From positions 340,001 through 404,000 of the forward strand of contig JACVVK020000330.1 in NCBI GenBank assembly GCA_018292915.2: a stretch of 64,000 nucleotides of DNA, read 5' to 3'. How positions within the stretch are numbered: the first letter of the stretch is position 1; each line of letters begins with the position of its first letter. The notes beneath the pieces were generated by a model. It was not told the origin of the DNA. It saw only the letters and a program-made list of their open reading frames with translations, and searched no databases. Shown here in pieces: positions 23,531 to 36,851 of this stretch. Both the position numbers and the translations under genes were made by a program. Origin of the DNA: Batillaria attramentaria. Lineage: Eukaryota; Mollusca; Gastropoda; Batillariidae.

Positions 23531-24017
23531 TTGCCTTGTTCCTCAGCCGGACTCTTGACTTCTTTACAAGGGACACCTGCCTCCTGTCCTTCATATCTTT
23601 TCTCTCTGCTGCAGCTGTACACACCCTCCAGACACCTCAGATCCTCCTCTGACACCCGCATCTTACGCATTCCACAGGTTAAATCGAAAACACTAGGTCA
23701 GCGAGCATTGCTCTACCACGGTCCAATCATCTGGAACAGCCTGCCTTACCATGTTCGCCATGCAGAGTTAGCGGACTCTTTTAAAACGGCTTTGAAATCC
23801 CATTTCTTCCGGCTGTATTTACAGACAAACTACTCTATCATCACTGCCACCATCATTGTCATTTTACGGTGTCGTGTTAGGATGTAACGTATATGTGACG
23901 TGTATTTCATCTGTATGTAATGTGACATGTACGTCATGTGTATCTCATGTGTATGTATTGCGACCTCCACTATTGTGAGGCGCCCAGAGCTCCAACAGGA
24001 GGTTGGGCGCCAGACAA

Positions 24018-24064
<47 letters not shown>
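23531..24064 (+). mobile_element. L2/CR1-like LINE 3' end with (ATT)n tail
   Basis: The plus frame to 23887 encodes the polyprotein end: LYTPSRHLRSSSDTRILRIP, then LGQRALLYHGPIIWNSLPYH and a TALKSHFFRLY ending. RT and endonuclease domains are missing, so this is a 5'-truncated insertion. The 3' UTR ends GGTTGGGCGCCAGACAAATT(ATT)n. It would be intronic if the 22228 donor belongs to the 27776 gene. Confidence 0.87.
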
Positions 24065-24094
24065 ACCTGTCCTTCCTCCCTCCCATCCCCCCAA

Positions 24095-24206
<112 letters not shown>

Positions 24207-24429
24207 CACAATCACTTGGCTTGGTCTCTCTCTCACACCCTCGGTTTCAGACTGCTTCAGCAGATTTGTTTTGTTTTTGTGTTTCAGGTTTTCACCCGCG
24301 AAAATAACTGCATACCCGGTATGATTGGAGCCAGTCCTTCAACCTTAAAGCTTTAAACATGGGCCCTGGAACTTGCCCTCCTCAAGCACCAACGGAGAGA
24401 GTTTCCCTCTTCAGTCTCTCTGATTGCCT

Positions 24430-25310
24430 GACTTTTCCATCCTAGATTACCGAGTTAAAAGCGTCGCAACGGCGGCGGCTGATCACTAAAGGGTTATTAC
24501 TGCCACACACACTGTCATCGAGCAGCAGTTCACGACTGAGCAACCCCCCCCCCCCCAAAAAAAAAACAAACAAAAACAAACAAACAAACAAACAAACAAA
24601 CAAAAAACAAACAAAAAAAACAAAAAACCCGAGAAGAGAATAGAAAAGGGAACGGCGATTACAGTTTACACTCTGAAAAGAACATGTAAGTTTTCTCAGT
24701 TAACAACATCCCAACTACAGCGATAGACCACAAAATCCGTATTACTGGCATGGATGCTCGTCAAACGTGCATGCATACTCGACGTGCCATCTTGAGTCGA
24801 ACAATCACTTTTTCAGGCACAAAGACACGAAAGAATAGAAAAGGAAAAGGTGTGTACGGTATGCACTGTCGAAAGAACCTCTTTGATTACTAAGTTATAA
24901 AACTTCGTTAAAAGAACCTCGTGGATTACTGAGCCGCTGAAAAAACTTCGTCAAAAGAATCTCGTGGATTTCCGATGTTTAAACACTTCGTTAATTCAAC
25001 TCAGTGGATTACTGAGTTAAAACAACAACAACAACAACAACGAACTTCGTGAAGACAGCGGTAGACCACGTCGTGGTGAACCACAGAAAGAGAGAAAATG
25101 TGTACAGTCACGGTATACATTCTGTCTTAGATTCATGAGTTAAAAACTTCGCGACGACAGCCGTAGACGCCTAGTTATTGGCAAGCACAGCATCATCCAG
25201 CACTGGCGTCTTGAACCACAAAGACACAAAACTGACAAAAGGCAAAAAATAACCGTGTATGTATAAGGCACTGTATAAGGTGAAAAGAACATCTGGCCGC
25301 GTAGAAGCTA
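24430..25310 (+). repeat. Degenerate tandem repeats (about 45 bp within about 330 bp)
   Basis: Short units with AACTTCGT..AAGAACCTCGTGGATTAC recur between 24880 and 25030. Larger blocks containing GATAGACCAC/GTAGACCAC, CACAAAGACAC and a GGTATGCACTGT-like motif recur about every 330 bases. These look like two nested ages of duplication. There is no coding potential. Confidence 0.5.
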
Positions 25311-26400
25311 CTAAACAAACTTCACCTCCGGAGACTGACAGACACAGAGCAAAAGACCGTCTGGAAATTCTATCGCACAGTCGGGTCGTCTATCATTGTC
25401 TGCAGGGCACCTGGGAACTGCGATAAAATCAGCTACATCTCCTGGCGCTGCAGGGAAAAGCCCCTTTACACCTCACCTGTGCGGCTGGTTTGTTTTTAGT
25501 CCTTGCGTGCACGGGAGGGTATTAGGTGCTCAGCTTACTGAGTGTGGTTTGTTTCAGTGTAGAGAGAGTAAAACTTCTGGGAGGGGGTTAGGAAGGCAGA
25601 CTTAAAGTCTTGGAGGTGCGCTGCAAGCGAGTGAGCCTAGAGTTTCTCAAGGTTCTGCAATTCCTGCGGCGTACGAATGTTGCGTGAACGTACGGCTTCA
25701 TTATAAGCGCATGCCTTCATGTCGCTGCATATTCGGATGCTGAGCGAATTTGGTGCAATAGGAGAAGGGAAAATTAAAGCAGCAGACAAGACTGGAGTGC
25801 TCTGCGGTGCTTAGACTTTTCTGCCAGGTGTATGATATGCTCCGTTGCAAACTGTGCCGTTTTAAGTTCTGGCAACCTTCTGCTGTACAAAATTTACAGT
25901 TTGTGTACAGTGTGTGATTCATGTCTCAGAGATGTCCGCATCGTTGAAAACCAGTATTCGATATTCTGACCAAACTTTGAACAATACGTCTGATGTAAGT
26001 ATGAAGTGTTGAAGATCGCTATTCGATATTTTGACATCCAGAAGGAACACCTATTGAAGCAAGGATCTTTGATGCTATTGACATTTGTTTGAGTATCCAG
26101 CTCGTACCTTTGGCCAAATGCAGTCACGTGGAACGTATTTCCTACACAGATTTCCTGGCGTCTCCAGCTCGGAGCAGGTACACAGGAAACCTATCCCGGA
26201 GGGAAACATCAGTAAGAACCTGAAACAGTTTCCAGAAGGGACTGAACTGTTCTGAATGAAGAGCACACACTGTTCGCTCAAAGTCTGTCTTCCACTGATA
26301 CCAGTTACTCTGATACCAAAGAGGCTAGATCCAGGATAGATGTTGCAAGAAAGTACAGGGCTGCCAATCGACAATACGTTCAAATGATCTGAGAAAAACA
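25311..26400. other. No gene seen
   Basis: Unique-looking DNA of mixed composition. Frames up to 108 codons carry no recognisable domain. A TGAAAACCAGTATTCGATATTCTGAC-type segment near 25945 is repeated in diverged form near 26012. Confidence 0.35.
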
Positions 26401-26430
26401 AATGTGATTGCCTTTTCTACACAAACACAT

Positions 26431-26708
26431 TGACCTTTGCCCTTCCAAGATTGGTTTTACAGAAAAGTACAGTTGCTCCTTGACGACACTAAACATATGT
26501 TGAACAGATCTGAGCAAGTTGCTTTGTAGTAAGGAGAAGAGAGCCTTCTTCACAGAAAAAACTTTGACCTATGACCTTCCAAAGACGCTGGATTTAGGTT
26601 GGATAGTACAGAAATATTCAGCCGACTCTAGACGATCTGATCAGAATCGCATTTGTAGTCGGCGGTAGGTGAATACCTGCCCCACACTTACATTTTGACC
26701 CGTGACCT
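26431..26708 (+). promoter_or_regulatory. Three DR1-type nuclear-receptor half-site pairs, about 132 bp apart
   Basis: TGACCT-T-TGCCCT (26431-26443), TGACCT-A-TGACCT (26565-26577) and TGACCC-G-TGACCT (26696-26708) sit in three diverged repeats. Each is followed by TCC. The middle one is a perfect DR1, the type of element bound by RXR- or HNF4-like receptors. Occupancy is unknown. They lie about 1.1 kb upstream of the first coding exon. Confidence 0.35.
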
Positions 26709-27775
26709 TCCAAAGACGCCATAACTGACATATTCTACACACTCAGGTCAGCCAAAGGAGGGGTTTTTGTTTTATGATGGTATGTTTCGTGACCTATGTA
26801 TTGTGGGTTTGAAGTTGCGGTGCCAGAGAACAATGGAAACATACCATGGTCTGTGCTTGAGCAGCTGATGAAAACACTCACGTGGAAGACTGGATACATA
26901 CTTGAGCACATCAGTCTGTCACATACATTATTCACGTCTTACGGTATGGAGTACGTCTTCCCTGCGTATCGAGCGAAATAGGAAAATCCGTCCAACTTTT
27001 GACTGTGATAATACAATAAAGTTTGAGAATTATTTTCTGCAGTACTTTACATAACGCTTTTTGTATAAAGTCTGCAAATTTTAACCCTTTTTTCAAAAGA
27101 ATATATTTAAAAACATCAGTATTTTCCGAAGACATCTGCGCACAAACAGCATTTGAGGAGGCACTGAATTATTTAAAGATTGTGGATTGTATATCCAAGT
27201 TTCAGAGGATTACAACTTGATTTGCTACAACCCGACTGAGTACGATTTCCGCATATGGTGACAGTACATGTGACTTTTACATGTGATGAACTCGATGTAT
27301 TCATGTACACGCTATTTTTGTCCGTGTTCACAGACATGCAACCGAGGATGTCAGATAAGAAAAAGCCATAAAAATGTGCAGGTGAAATTGCGCTTGATTC
27401 GAGCTTGATGGTTTGTTCGGGACAAACGCGCTAATAGATTAGCGATTCAATGATAAAACGATTGGAAGAGTACATGCCAAACCTTCTGTGAGGCAAAACA
27501 CAGGAAGTAGATGCTATGGAAGGAAAGACGAACATGCAGACAGAACGACTGTACTGTGACCTACTCGAGTGAGTGAATGCAGTCAGGATTTGATCGCAGA
27601 CACTGTGAAAAAGAACGAGTTGTGCTAATCCATGAGATATAGATGGAACAAGTACGAATGTGTCGTAGTAAGTCAACCGTGTCAGCCACATCATCCGTGC
27701 AGCTAACCAGGCCGAACCCAGAACTCTTCCTGAAGCACAATCTCTGACCATCAGCAGGGCCAACAACCCCGCATC

Positions 27776-28045
27776 ATGTCGACAGCGGACCTGACTGGGT
27801 CGTCCTACTTGGGGCGCCGCCTGTCGGGCAGTAGTAGCAAGGTCAGTCTCCGCGACGAGGACATGGAGATGCTGGACTTCAACATCAACGACATCAGTCG
27901 CGCCTCCTCCCCCGCCAGCGTCAGCGCCAAGTCTGAGGGACATCTCCAGCGCGACCGGCGACATCGACATTCGTTCAGAGGGGATGAGGATTACAGGAGG
28001 AGGTACCACAAACTCAAGTCTGAGTTGGAGGTGGAACGAAGCAAG
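27776..28045 (+). CDS. First coding exon of a TP-rich coiled-coil protein
   Basis: ATG at 27776 opens 90 codons ending in AAG|GTGAGC, phase 0. The protein starts MSTADLTGSSYLGRRLSG, followed by a serine-rich stretch and an acidic patch (RDEDMEMLDFNINDI). A second serine/proline patch and a basic segment lead into the first helix (YRRRYHKLKSELEVERSK). GC-rich third positions contrast with the flanking repeats. The start is chosen because the frame upstream lacks another good ATG and an acceptor-like AG lies at 27757. The next exon at 28737 continues the helix in the same phase. The role is probably a cytoskeletal or scaffold adaptor, inferred from the helices only. Confidence 0.8.
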
Positions 28046-28736
28046 GTGAGCTGTTTATTTCTTTGATATTTCTCCTTTTTCCTGATCTTGTTCTTCTTCT
28101 TCTTTATTAAACATTCTCTCTTCACTGCATCACCCCAGTAATCATCTGCACTTTATTATTTTCACTATCTTTCTTTTAAAATCCTCTCCCTAAGCGCCGC
28201 GAGCACTCAGTTAGGGAGGAGCCGCCGTCATCATCATCATCATCATCCGCCGCCGTCGTCGTCGTCATCATCATCATCATCATCGTCGTCGTCGTCGTCG
28301 TCGTCGTCTTCTTCTTCCTCTTCCTCATATGTGGTGGGAAAAACACCCGTTAACTAATACCCGCCCACTCACCCTGAAAGCGTTGGGTGCTGTAGGGATG
28401 TCCGTGTTATCCAGGTACCCGCCTAGGCTGGCTTGGCTTTACATGTCTGTTATGGAAATGTTCAGCCCACAGTATTTGAAATAAATGCAGTTCTAAATCC
28501 CGAAACTTAAACAGCGGAGCTGACCCATCGCACGACGTGATTGTTATGTGTTCATGTCCAGTGTGTGAGAGAATGCGTGTGATTCACGTGAACATGCGTG
28601 TTGGGTTCAGCTCGCGGCGCTTTGAGCTAATTCAAGAAATTGGGAAAAAGCGCCCACACAATACGCAGTTATTATATTATTATAATCGTTATCTCCACCA
28701 CCAGAACTAAAGATATTTTGATATATATTGCTGCAG
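28046..28736 (+). other. Intron with (ATC/GTC)n, a SINE B scrap and a SINE A copy
   Basis: It is bounded by GTGAGC and TTGCTGCAG. Inside are an (ATC)n/(GTC)n tract (28213-28318), a SINE B-like scrap (CATATGTGGTGGGAAAA, about 28326-28355) and a plus-strand, head-less SINE A (28440-28680). The SINE tail, GGGAAAAAGCGCCC..(ATT), ends about 55 bases from the acceptor. Insertions this close could influence acceptor choice. Confidence 0.75.
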
Positions 28737-29669
28737 GTGAAGCATATGAACAAGGACAAGATAGAGGAGATGCGGCAGATCCGAGAGTATTACGAGAAGG
28801 AGCGCAAACAGGAACACGCCGCACTGCAGAAGAAATACGAAGAGGAGAAGAAGAAGGAGGTGGCGAGACTAAAAGAGGAACTCATCCGCCAGAAAGACTA
28901 CGAGCTTCAGCAGGTGCTGAAGTACAAGGAGGACGAGATCAGACATTACAGAGCAACCACGCCCAGCACGGGCACCAAAACCCCCATGTCTGAACGTTCT
29001 AGAACGCCTGCTGCTGGCGGGAGGCACACCCCGGGGCTGGAGACACCCAGAACACCCAGGGTGCTTGAAAGGGCGCAGACTCCAGACACGAAAGAAGGAA
29101 ATAGGACACCAAGCGGTGCTGGGAGGCAGACCCCGGCTTTTGGGGAAGTTGTGATGTCTTCCACAGACAGAGCCAGAACTCCTGGTGGTGGTGGTGGGAA
29201 AGACACGCCTGGTCCTTCAGAAAGGGCAAGAACTCCAGGAGGAGGGAGCGGTCGGTTTACTCCCATGTTGTCCAGAGAGGAAGACCATTTAGGTATCTCC
29301 CTCAAAGAGTCTCAGACCCGCGTGAACCAGCTTGAGGACGAGATCCAGAGACTGAACAAAGAGCGGGACGACCTCAAGCGGCGCTACAAGGCCAAGTGTG
29401 AAGAAGACAAGAAGAAGGACAAAGAGTTCGCCCAGATGAAAGAGGAGTACGACAACGAGCTACGGCGAGTGATCGGGGAGTACAAGAAGGTTGCTCTGGG
29501 CAACCTGCAGAAGCTGAAGATCGCTGAGCACGCGCTGAAGGAGGGGTCTATGACGGAGGACGACGTGCTGCAGATCCCGCTCTCCAACCCGGACAAACTC
29601 CAGATCCGGCGTCTGTCGGCCTCGTCTGATGGTGGTGCCATGGCAGCAGGGGCCGAGTCTGGAGACGAG
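28737..29669 (+). CDS. Second coding exon of the TP-rich coiled-coil protein (JAKMIP-like?)
   Basis: The exon runs from TGCAG|GTGAAG to GACGAG|GTCAGT and holds 311 codons, phase 0 at both ends. Residues, counted from the first exon: coiled coil about 57-163 (YEEEKKKEVARLKEELIRQK). An Arg/Gly-rich segment about 164-266 has 13 Thr-Pro pairs, such as RSRTPAAGGRHTPG and SERARTPGGG, which are candidate proline-directed kinase sites. A second coiled coil spans about 275-360 (NQLEDEIQRLNKERDDLKRR), then an acidic SMTEDD/ESGDE tail. Spacing of charged residues in both coils recalls the N-terminal half of JAKMIP/Marlin-1 proteins, which bind microtubules and receptors. Insect quick-to-court is another candidate. 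Neither was tested. The remainder must lie beyond 64000 or be skipped here. Confidence 0.85.
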
Positions 29670-29684
29670 GTCAGTGCGGAAGAG

Positions 29685-29685
<1 letters not shown>

Positions 29686-29760
<75 letters not shown>

Positions 29761-29783
29761 AGTCAGTCAGTCAGTCAGTCAGT

Positions 29784-29827
<44 letters not shown>

Positions 29828-29965
29828 CTGTGCCTCTCTTTGTCTGCCCCCCCCCCCCCTTGTCTGTCTGTCTGCATCTCTCTCTCTCTCTCTCTCTCTC
29901 TTTCAGTGCCTCTCTTTGCTCCCGTGCTCCCCCCCCCCCCCCGTCTGTCTGTCTGTCTGTTTGTC
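29686..29965. repeat. (TGTC)n, (AGTC)n and (TC)n compound tract at a donor site
   Basis: The tract begins 17 bases after the donor at 29670. Order: (TGTC)n, (AGTC)n, (TC)n, poly-C interruptions and (TC)n again. Read-through would append a Ser/Cys/Leu-rich tail; I treat that as artefact. Confidence 0.9.
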
Positions 29966-30860
29966 TCTCCCTCTCAAACACCCACTCAAAAACAGGAAAA
30001 GTAACAAATAAACGCAAACAAAGAAACATACTACTATACCCATGTTTTGAAACAAATTCTTTTGCAAGCATACGAAGGAATTGAATTTCATTTTGTACGC
30101 ATTTATGTCGCTTGCCACAGTAGGTAAGGTGTTCCTCGTACGAATTAGTTCCTTTGGCTCTACCATCGAGTTCAAGACAAGAGGGAGTGTTTGTATGTGT
30201 TCGCGTTCGCTTGGGTCCAAAATTGCATTGCCAGCAAATCTGCGACTTGATTAGCTGAACAACAGAAACAGCAGACCCCAAGACTTGTTTACAAGCTGTG
30301 GGTGGATTGGTACGCTGTAAGGAAACGGTTAACAGGATCGTGAATGTGATCAATTAAAGCAGCCGCTTGCATACAAACTACACATTACACTGAACGGTTT
30401 GACCGATTCCGCAGTGAGATAAATTCCATTGTCAGATAATTTGGGGCTTCAGTCATTCTGGCACACTTCTTGCTGCGTTGAGCGCATTCCGCGCTTACTC
30501 AAGCGTTCGACTGTTGACTGTCTGTCCGCGTCATTGTAGGGTTTACGGCCCGAGCCAACCACTCCAAACCCCATGTCTGTGGTGATGTTATTGGCTGTAA
30601 TGGGTCCGGGCTTTGTGTTCTTCCACACCCCAAGGCCGCGCGATGGTCGCCTCTAGCTCTCACTTAATGCCTGTTGACTCTGTGCCTGCCCGCTGTAACG
30701 AGTGGACAAAGTGTACGGCGCAAAGTGAAGTAGAATACACTTCTCCTGCCCGGCTCCCCCTTTGCCTTCTCCATAGGAACTGCTCCTTGCAAGATGGTTT
30801 TTGCAAGGCCTGACGATCTTGTCACATGTCCCTAGCCCTTTATCTTGCGTCTTTTCACTG
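29966..30860. other. No gene seen
   Basis: Mixed unique DNA downstream of the donor at 29670, presumably intronic. No exon with acceptable splice sites is evident. Confidence 0.35.
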
Positions 30861-30861
30861 T

Positions 30862-31255
30862 GATAATAATAATAATAATAATGTATAGGCGCTTTACCCA
30901 ATTTCATGAATCGACTCAAAGCACCGCGAACTGAACCAGCACGCACGCTCACGTGCATCACACGCATTCTCTCACTCACTGGACATAAGCACATTACAAT
31001 CACGTGGTGCGAAAGGTCAGCTTAGCTATTTAAATTTCGGAATTTTGGATTGCATTTATTTTTCAAATTTGGTGGGCTGAACATTTCCAAAGCAGAGGGA
31101 GAGGAAGCCGGAGTACCCGGAGAAAACCCCCGACGATCGGCCCGAATGAACGGTGCCACATACGAGAAGGAAAAATTCTTTGCCCCGAGTGGGACTCGAA
31201 CCCCTGATCTCTCGCATTGGTGACAAGTCTCTTAACCACTTGACCACCGACCGCC
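30862..31255 (-). mobile_element. SINE family A, full-length copy with LINE-type tail
   Basis: A minus-strand copy with B-box GGGGTTCGAGTCC and the whole body. Unlike the copy at 153-511, its 3' end continues into CATGAAATTGGGTAAAGCGC and CTATACATT(ATT)n. This resembles LINE tails in the window, consistent with mobilisation by a LINE that recognises that tail. Confidence 0.87.
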
Positions 31256-33150
31256 ATAACTGAAGCTGTTTGAGTATGCTGTGTCCAGTTTCGCCAGTGG
31301 TTTGGTCGGTACATGAGATGCATAGGCCCTTTCGGTAGCAGAGCGGTATGACGTAAATACAGCTGAACTGCGCGAAGAATGGTATGGTTATACTTCGCCG
31401 CATTAAAGGCGCGTCTTGTCGATATTCACAGGCTATGATCTGTTCGTTTTGGTTATCTGTGGACGTCTAGACCTAATGACTTTTAGTGCGTTACTGATAA
31501 AAGTGTTCTGCGATTTACACCGATTTATACGAGTTTGTGCAGATTTATACCGAACAAATTATTCCAAATTTGACGAACATTTACTCATCTGTCGATGACT
31601 GAGAAATACGTTAAAACAGTTAGACAACTCTTTCCCACATTCATCGCGACCTACGACGATTTTGTATGGCCATCTAGTCGTATTACATTGATGTGTTATC
31701 TGAGTGTGGGTTATAAAAAAGCAACAACAAAAACTACAACAGCAACAACAAAATGCTTTTGTAAGTTTGTCGTGAGGGAGTATGTTAATTTGTAAGCATG
31801 TTGGTCCAGTATTCCTAAAGATTTATAACGTTTTTGTATGGCTGACTATACTGTATATTTGTCACTGAATGTGCGTTAGTAAAAGCTTCTGCCTTTGTCA
31901 GTTTGTCGTAAATATAAACACAGTCATATCAATACAATATAGACATTCACTTGCTTGTCTCACGCGCCCCCGCTCATGCATTATGCGTTCCTGCACTAGC
32001 TTATCCTGACAATAAAACTCATTTCAAAATATCATCGCATGAAAAGAATTAATTGTATGTGTCTGAACTCGGCACACAATACAAGCCGTTCGCCATATGC
32101 TTTCTGCACTGCAGTAGGTGTAAATCTGTATATGTACAGGTCGTATTAGCTGTCACTGATTTCATGCATGTTTGCACCTGAAAGCTTTCTTTGAATCTCA
32201 GAAGCAAAGCATCATTATTCACTGAGTGCTGTTTAGATCACGGTTTTGACTGAGTTGGGGTTGTCGTAGGGCTAGGAATGGCCCAGTACATATGACTGAA
32301 TAGAAACGAAGTAGAAATGGAAATACGGTGAGACGCTGATTATTTTACACAGTGTCTTTTTCTTTAATTCATTCTTTCTTTATTTCTTTACTCCTGTCGT
32401 TTTGTCTTCCTTGCTTTGTTTGTTTGTTTGTATGCTGGCTTGTTAGTGTTTTTCTTTCTTTCTTCATTTCTTTTTTTTTAAATTTCTGTCTTTTTTCTTT
32501 GTCTCTTTTGTATCTTTTTCTTTCATTCATTCTTTCTTTCTTTCTTTACTCCTGTCGTTTTGTCTTTCTTGCTTTGTTTGTTTGTATGCTGGCTTGTTGG
32601 TGTTTTTCTTTCTTTCTTCATTTTTTTAAAAAATCTGTCTGTCTTTTTTTCTTTGTCTCTTTTGTATCTTTGCTTGTTCTTCTTCTTTCTGGTGTATTTT
32701 TCGACTGTGTAAGTTGGAATCGGCACAGAGTTGACACTGTTCCCGTCCAAGTTTAGTCTGCTGTTTCTTTGTGAACCAGTATTCCTTGATCGTTACACTT
32801 ATTTGAATGGCCCAGTACGACATTCGCTTCAGTACTGACACTGAGCTCTTCAAGCGGACACTGCATGCATTCCTACACAGAGAGATTACACTAATCCCAT
32901 CTGTAAGATTTGTGCCCTGTTCATGCTAACGCAGGCTAATGCATACACAGCGGTATTTAGTCCCAGTTCAAGAAACACCCTGGTGTGCCTCTAATCTAGC
33001 TGTCGTCATTCAGGGTGTAGTAGTTATAGAGATAGGCACGTACCCGGGGTGGGAGAGGCCACCCGACACTTGACCTGACCCCACCTTTAGATATCTGCTA
33101 CTCTGCTACCCACATTCTTTTTTCTGGGGGTAAACTGTTGGGTGGCGTGG
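31256..33150. other. No gene seen; T-rich tandem duplication
   Basis: Two collinear pyrimidine-rich segments (about 32350-32505 and 32515-32680) share CTCCTGTCGTTTTGTCTT, TATGCTGGCTTGTT and CTTTGTCTCTTTTGTATCTT. This is a diverged tandem duplication of about 165 bp. No gene is supported. Confidence 0.45.
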
Positions 33151-33163
33151 GGCTGATATCAGG

Positions 33164-33235
<72 letters not shown>

Positions 33236-33374
33236 ATTTTCTTTTTCTTTATATTCCTGTAGGTTTTAGATTTTTCTTCCTTTTGAGTTGTTTGTATTTT
33301 TGTAGATTAGCAACGGCAAGCTGGAACGTGGTATTTGTTCCAAAAGTGTTACCGTTGAAAAATGAAGATTATTG

Positions 33375-33446
<72 letters not shown>
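33164..33446. repeat. Two (TG)n tracts
   Basis: 33164-33232 and 33378-33446, about 34 units each, separated by a T-rich segment. Confidence 0.93.
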
Positions 33447-33450
<4 letters not shown>

Positions 33451-33819
33451 CGGGCGGGAATGCAGATATGGAAGATTTGAAAGAGGTGGGCTCGCTCAGG
33501 GCCAGAGCAAAGGACGATGCGAGAGGGAACTGTGAAACATCGGGACATCTTTGGCACAGAGGCAAGGGAAATAACGCACCCTTGCCGCTGCCTGTTTCCT
33601 CTGGTTGCGATTGTGTCCCCTGGTGTAGTTTCAGAAGGGTGGCGGGAACACTCGCTGATAAATCCGAAAACGGACATATTCATACTTTGTTTGTTTGGAC
33701 ACAGATCACCCTGTTGTCTTTCTGATCAGTGGTACTGTTTGTCTCACTATTACTTGTGTTTGATTATACAGTACAGCGGGACAGTTATTCAAGTCTGTGT
33801 GTCAGTGCGTGCCGTGTGT

Positions 33820-34040
<221 letters not shown>

Positions 34041-34272
34041 CTACTAAGGAAACAAAATGGAGCAAAATACAAAAGAAAAAGATTCAATACAGAATATTAT
34101 GCACTAAACTACAAGAAACAAAACCATAGAGAAAATCGTCTATCATGTCCAAATGCATTCACACACACGTAAGAGAGAGACTCAGGCTCAGACTCAGACT
34201 TTTAATTGTTTCAGTAGACATTTGTCCATAACAATGGAGTGAGTGGTAAAGTTTACAGAGTAATGCCTTATC

Positions 34273-34919
<647 letters not shown>

Positions 34920-35556
34920 CAGAGGGGTGGGTGGGTGGGGGGAGTTAACACACTGACACACATACACAAACGTGTAGACATAAAAATCACCGACCTTGAC
35001 ACCTTAACATCGGAACTTGAAGCGGTGAGGACGGGGGGGGGGGGGGGGGGGGGGGTGTTGTACGTCATTACATCTAAGTCCAGACTAAGGTTAATCCGTT
35101 TTGCCCACCACACGTGTTTGTTCACGCACCTCGCTTCGACAGTTTCTGTCCCGGTGCCTGAATTAGAACAGTATCTTGTAGGCAACCCTTTCACAGTCAA
35201 GGCTTTACCTACCTCATAATCTTCTTAGTGCCGTTGGACAGGGTCGCTTATTATTGAGTTGGGAGAAAAACTCTTTTCAAACCGTTGTGTGTGTGTGGAT
35301 ATCTTTTGCGTTATACAGCCTGGTGGCCATTGACTGCTATACATAGAACTGAAGTTCATTTGGCTGGATCAGCAGTTGGACTGTGAAGCGCTAGGCCGCG
35401 AGAGCTGTAGTGTGTGCCCCGAGTTATACTTATTAGGACTAAGTATTAGGAAAAGTCTGTTTTTGCGTACAGGTGTACCCCGTTATGACACTGGTACGGA
35501 AATTCATATTGACGTTTTTCTGATGACTTGAATTGTGGTTCTGCTCAACGAGAGAA

Positions 35557-35815
35557 AACAACAACAACAACAAAATCAAGACAACAGAATAAAACACAGA
35601 GAACAAACAAACAAACAAACAGCAGCAACAACAACAACAACAACAACAAAACCAAAAGACAACAAAACAAAACACAAACAAACAACAACAAAACCAAAAG
35701 ACAACAAAACAAAACACAAACAAACAACAACAAAACCAAAAGACAACAAAACAAAGCAAAAGACAATCAAACAAACAAGCAAACAAACAAACAACAACAA
35801 CCAACAAACATTAGA
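35557..35815. repeat. (AAC)n / AAAC-rich tandem repeats
   Basis: CAACAACAAAACCAAAAGAC recurs at least three times with about 46-base spacing (35640-35760) inside a purine/C-rich tract. From 34925 to 36289 no gene is recognised. Confidence 0.85.
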
Positions 35816-36851
35816 TACTTCGTATTTTTCCATGGGCAGTACCAGTTTCGGGTTGTTCTTTTAAACTGCCTTTGATATCATGGAAGAAAAATCTACAAAG
35901 CCTCGCAAATAACGCACTGGCCACTAAAAAAAAAACACACACAAAAAAAAAAAAAAAACAATGACAAACGACTGTCCTTTTTTTTACACCTGAAACCGAG
36001 ACGATTTCTTAACAGCGTTTGATTTTAGGGGACACAGTGTAGCCATGGTGTTGCCCCAACTGATCTGATCTCCACACTGTTCGTGGTCGTATTGATTTTG
36101 CGTGTTACTCACAGCAAGGAAGCAGTCTTATCTTGTATCTAGACCCCTTCTTTTTCATGGCGTTTAGCGACACATTCGTAGCTTGCATGTAGATATTTGC
36201 AGTTGGAACGAACAAGCTTACAGTCTTTACTGAGGACGTTAGCTTATATTTTATTCGGTGCAACACGCCTTATGTAGATAGTCGAGTTTGTCATTGACGA
36301 ACGTTGACGTGTGTGTGGTCTGGTGAAACGGTTACCTAGAATTGAGAGTGTCTAGATGAAGACTTTGACGAGTGTTTTCACTGTTTTGTCTGCTGCAACT
36401 TGTTACTAAAGACTGAGTGGCTATGGGGACTTTGACGTGAGTGTGGTTTAATGCAAAACCAGAAAACCGAGTCTGTGTGTGCATATTTTGACGTGTGTTT
36501 TGTCTAGAGCGACTGTTACCAAAGATGGAGTGTCTGTGAGGATTTTTACCTGTGTAGTGCAACTATTACAAAAAACTGAATCTGTCCAGAGATTTTTACG
36601 TGTGTGGTCCATTCTGTCTATACAGATTTTTACGCGTGTTTGGTCTTGTGCAACTGCTACAGAAAATTGAGTCTCAGTGTCTATGCAGACACTGACGCGT
36701 GTGTTTGTCTAGTACAACTCTTACAGAAAATTGAGTCTCAGTGTCTATGCCGACACTGACGCGTGTGTTTGTCTAGTACAACTCTTACAGAAAATTGAGT
36801 CTCAGTGTCTATGCAGACTCTGACGCGTGTGTTTGTCTAGTACAACTCTTA

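Noticed and set aside
29670..30011. Extension of the coiled-coil gene into a Ser/Cys/Leu-rich C-terminus
   Set aside because: The extension is a translated (TGTC)n/(TC)n tract directly after a plausible GTCAGT donor.
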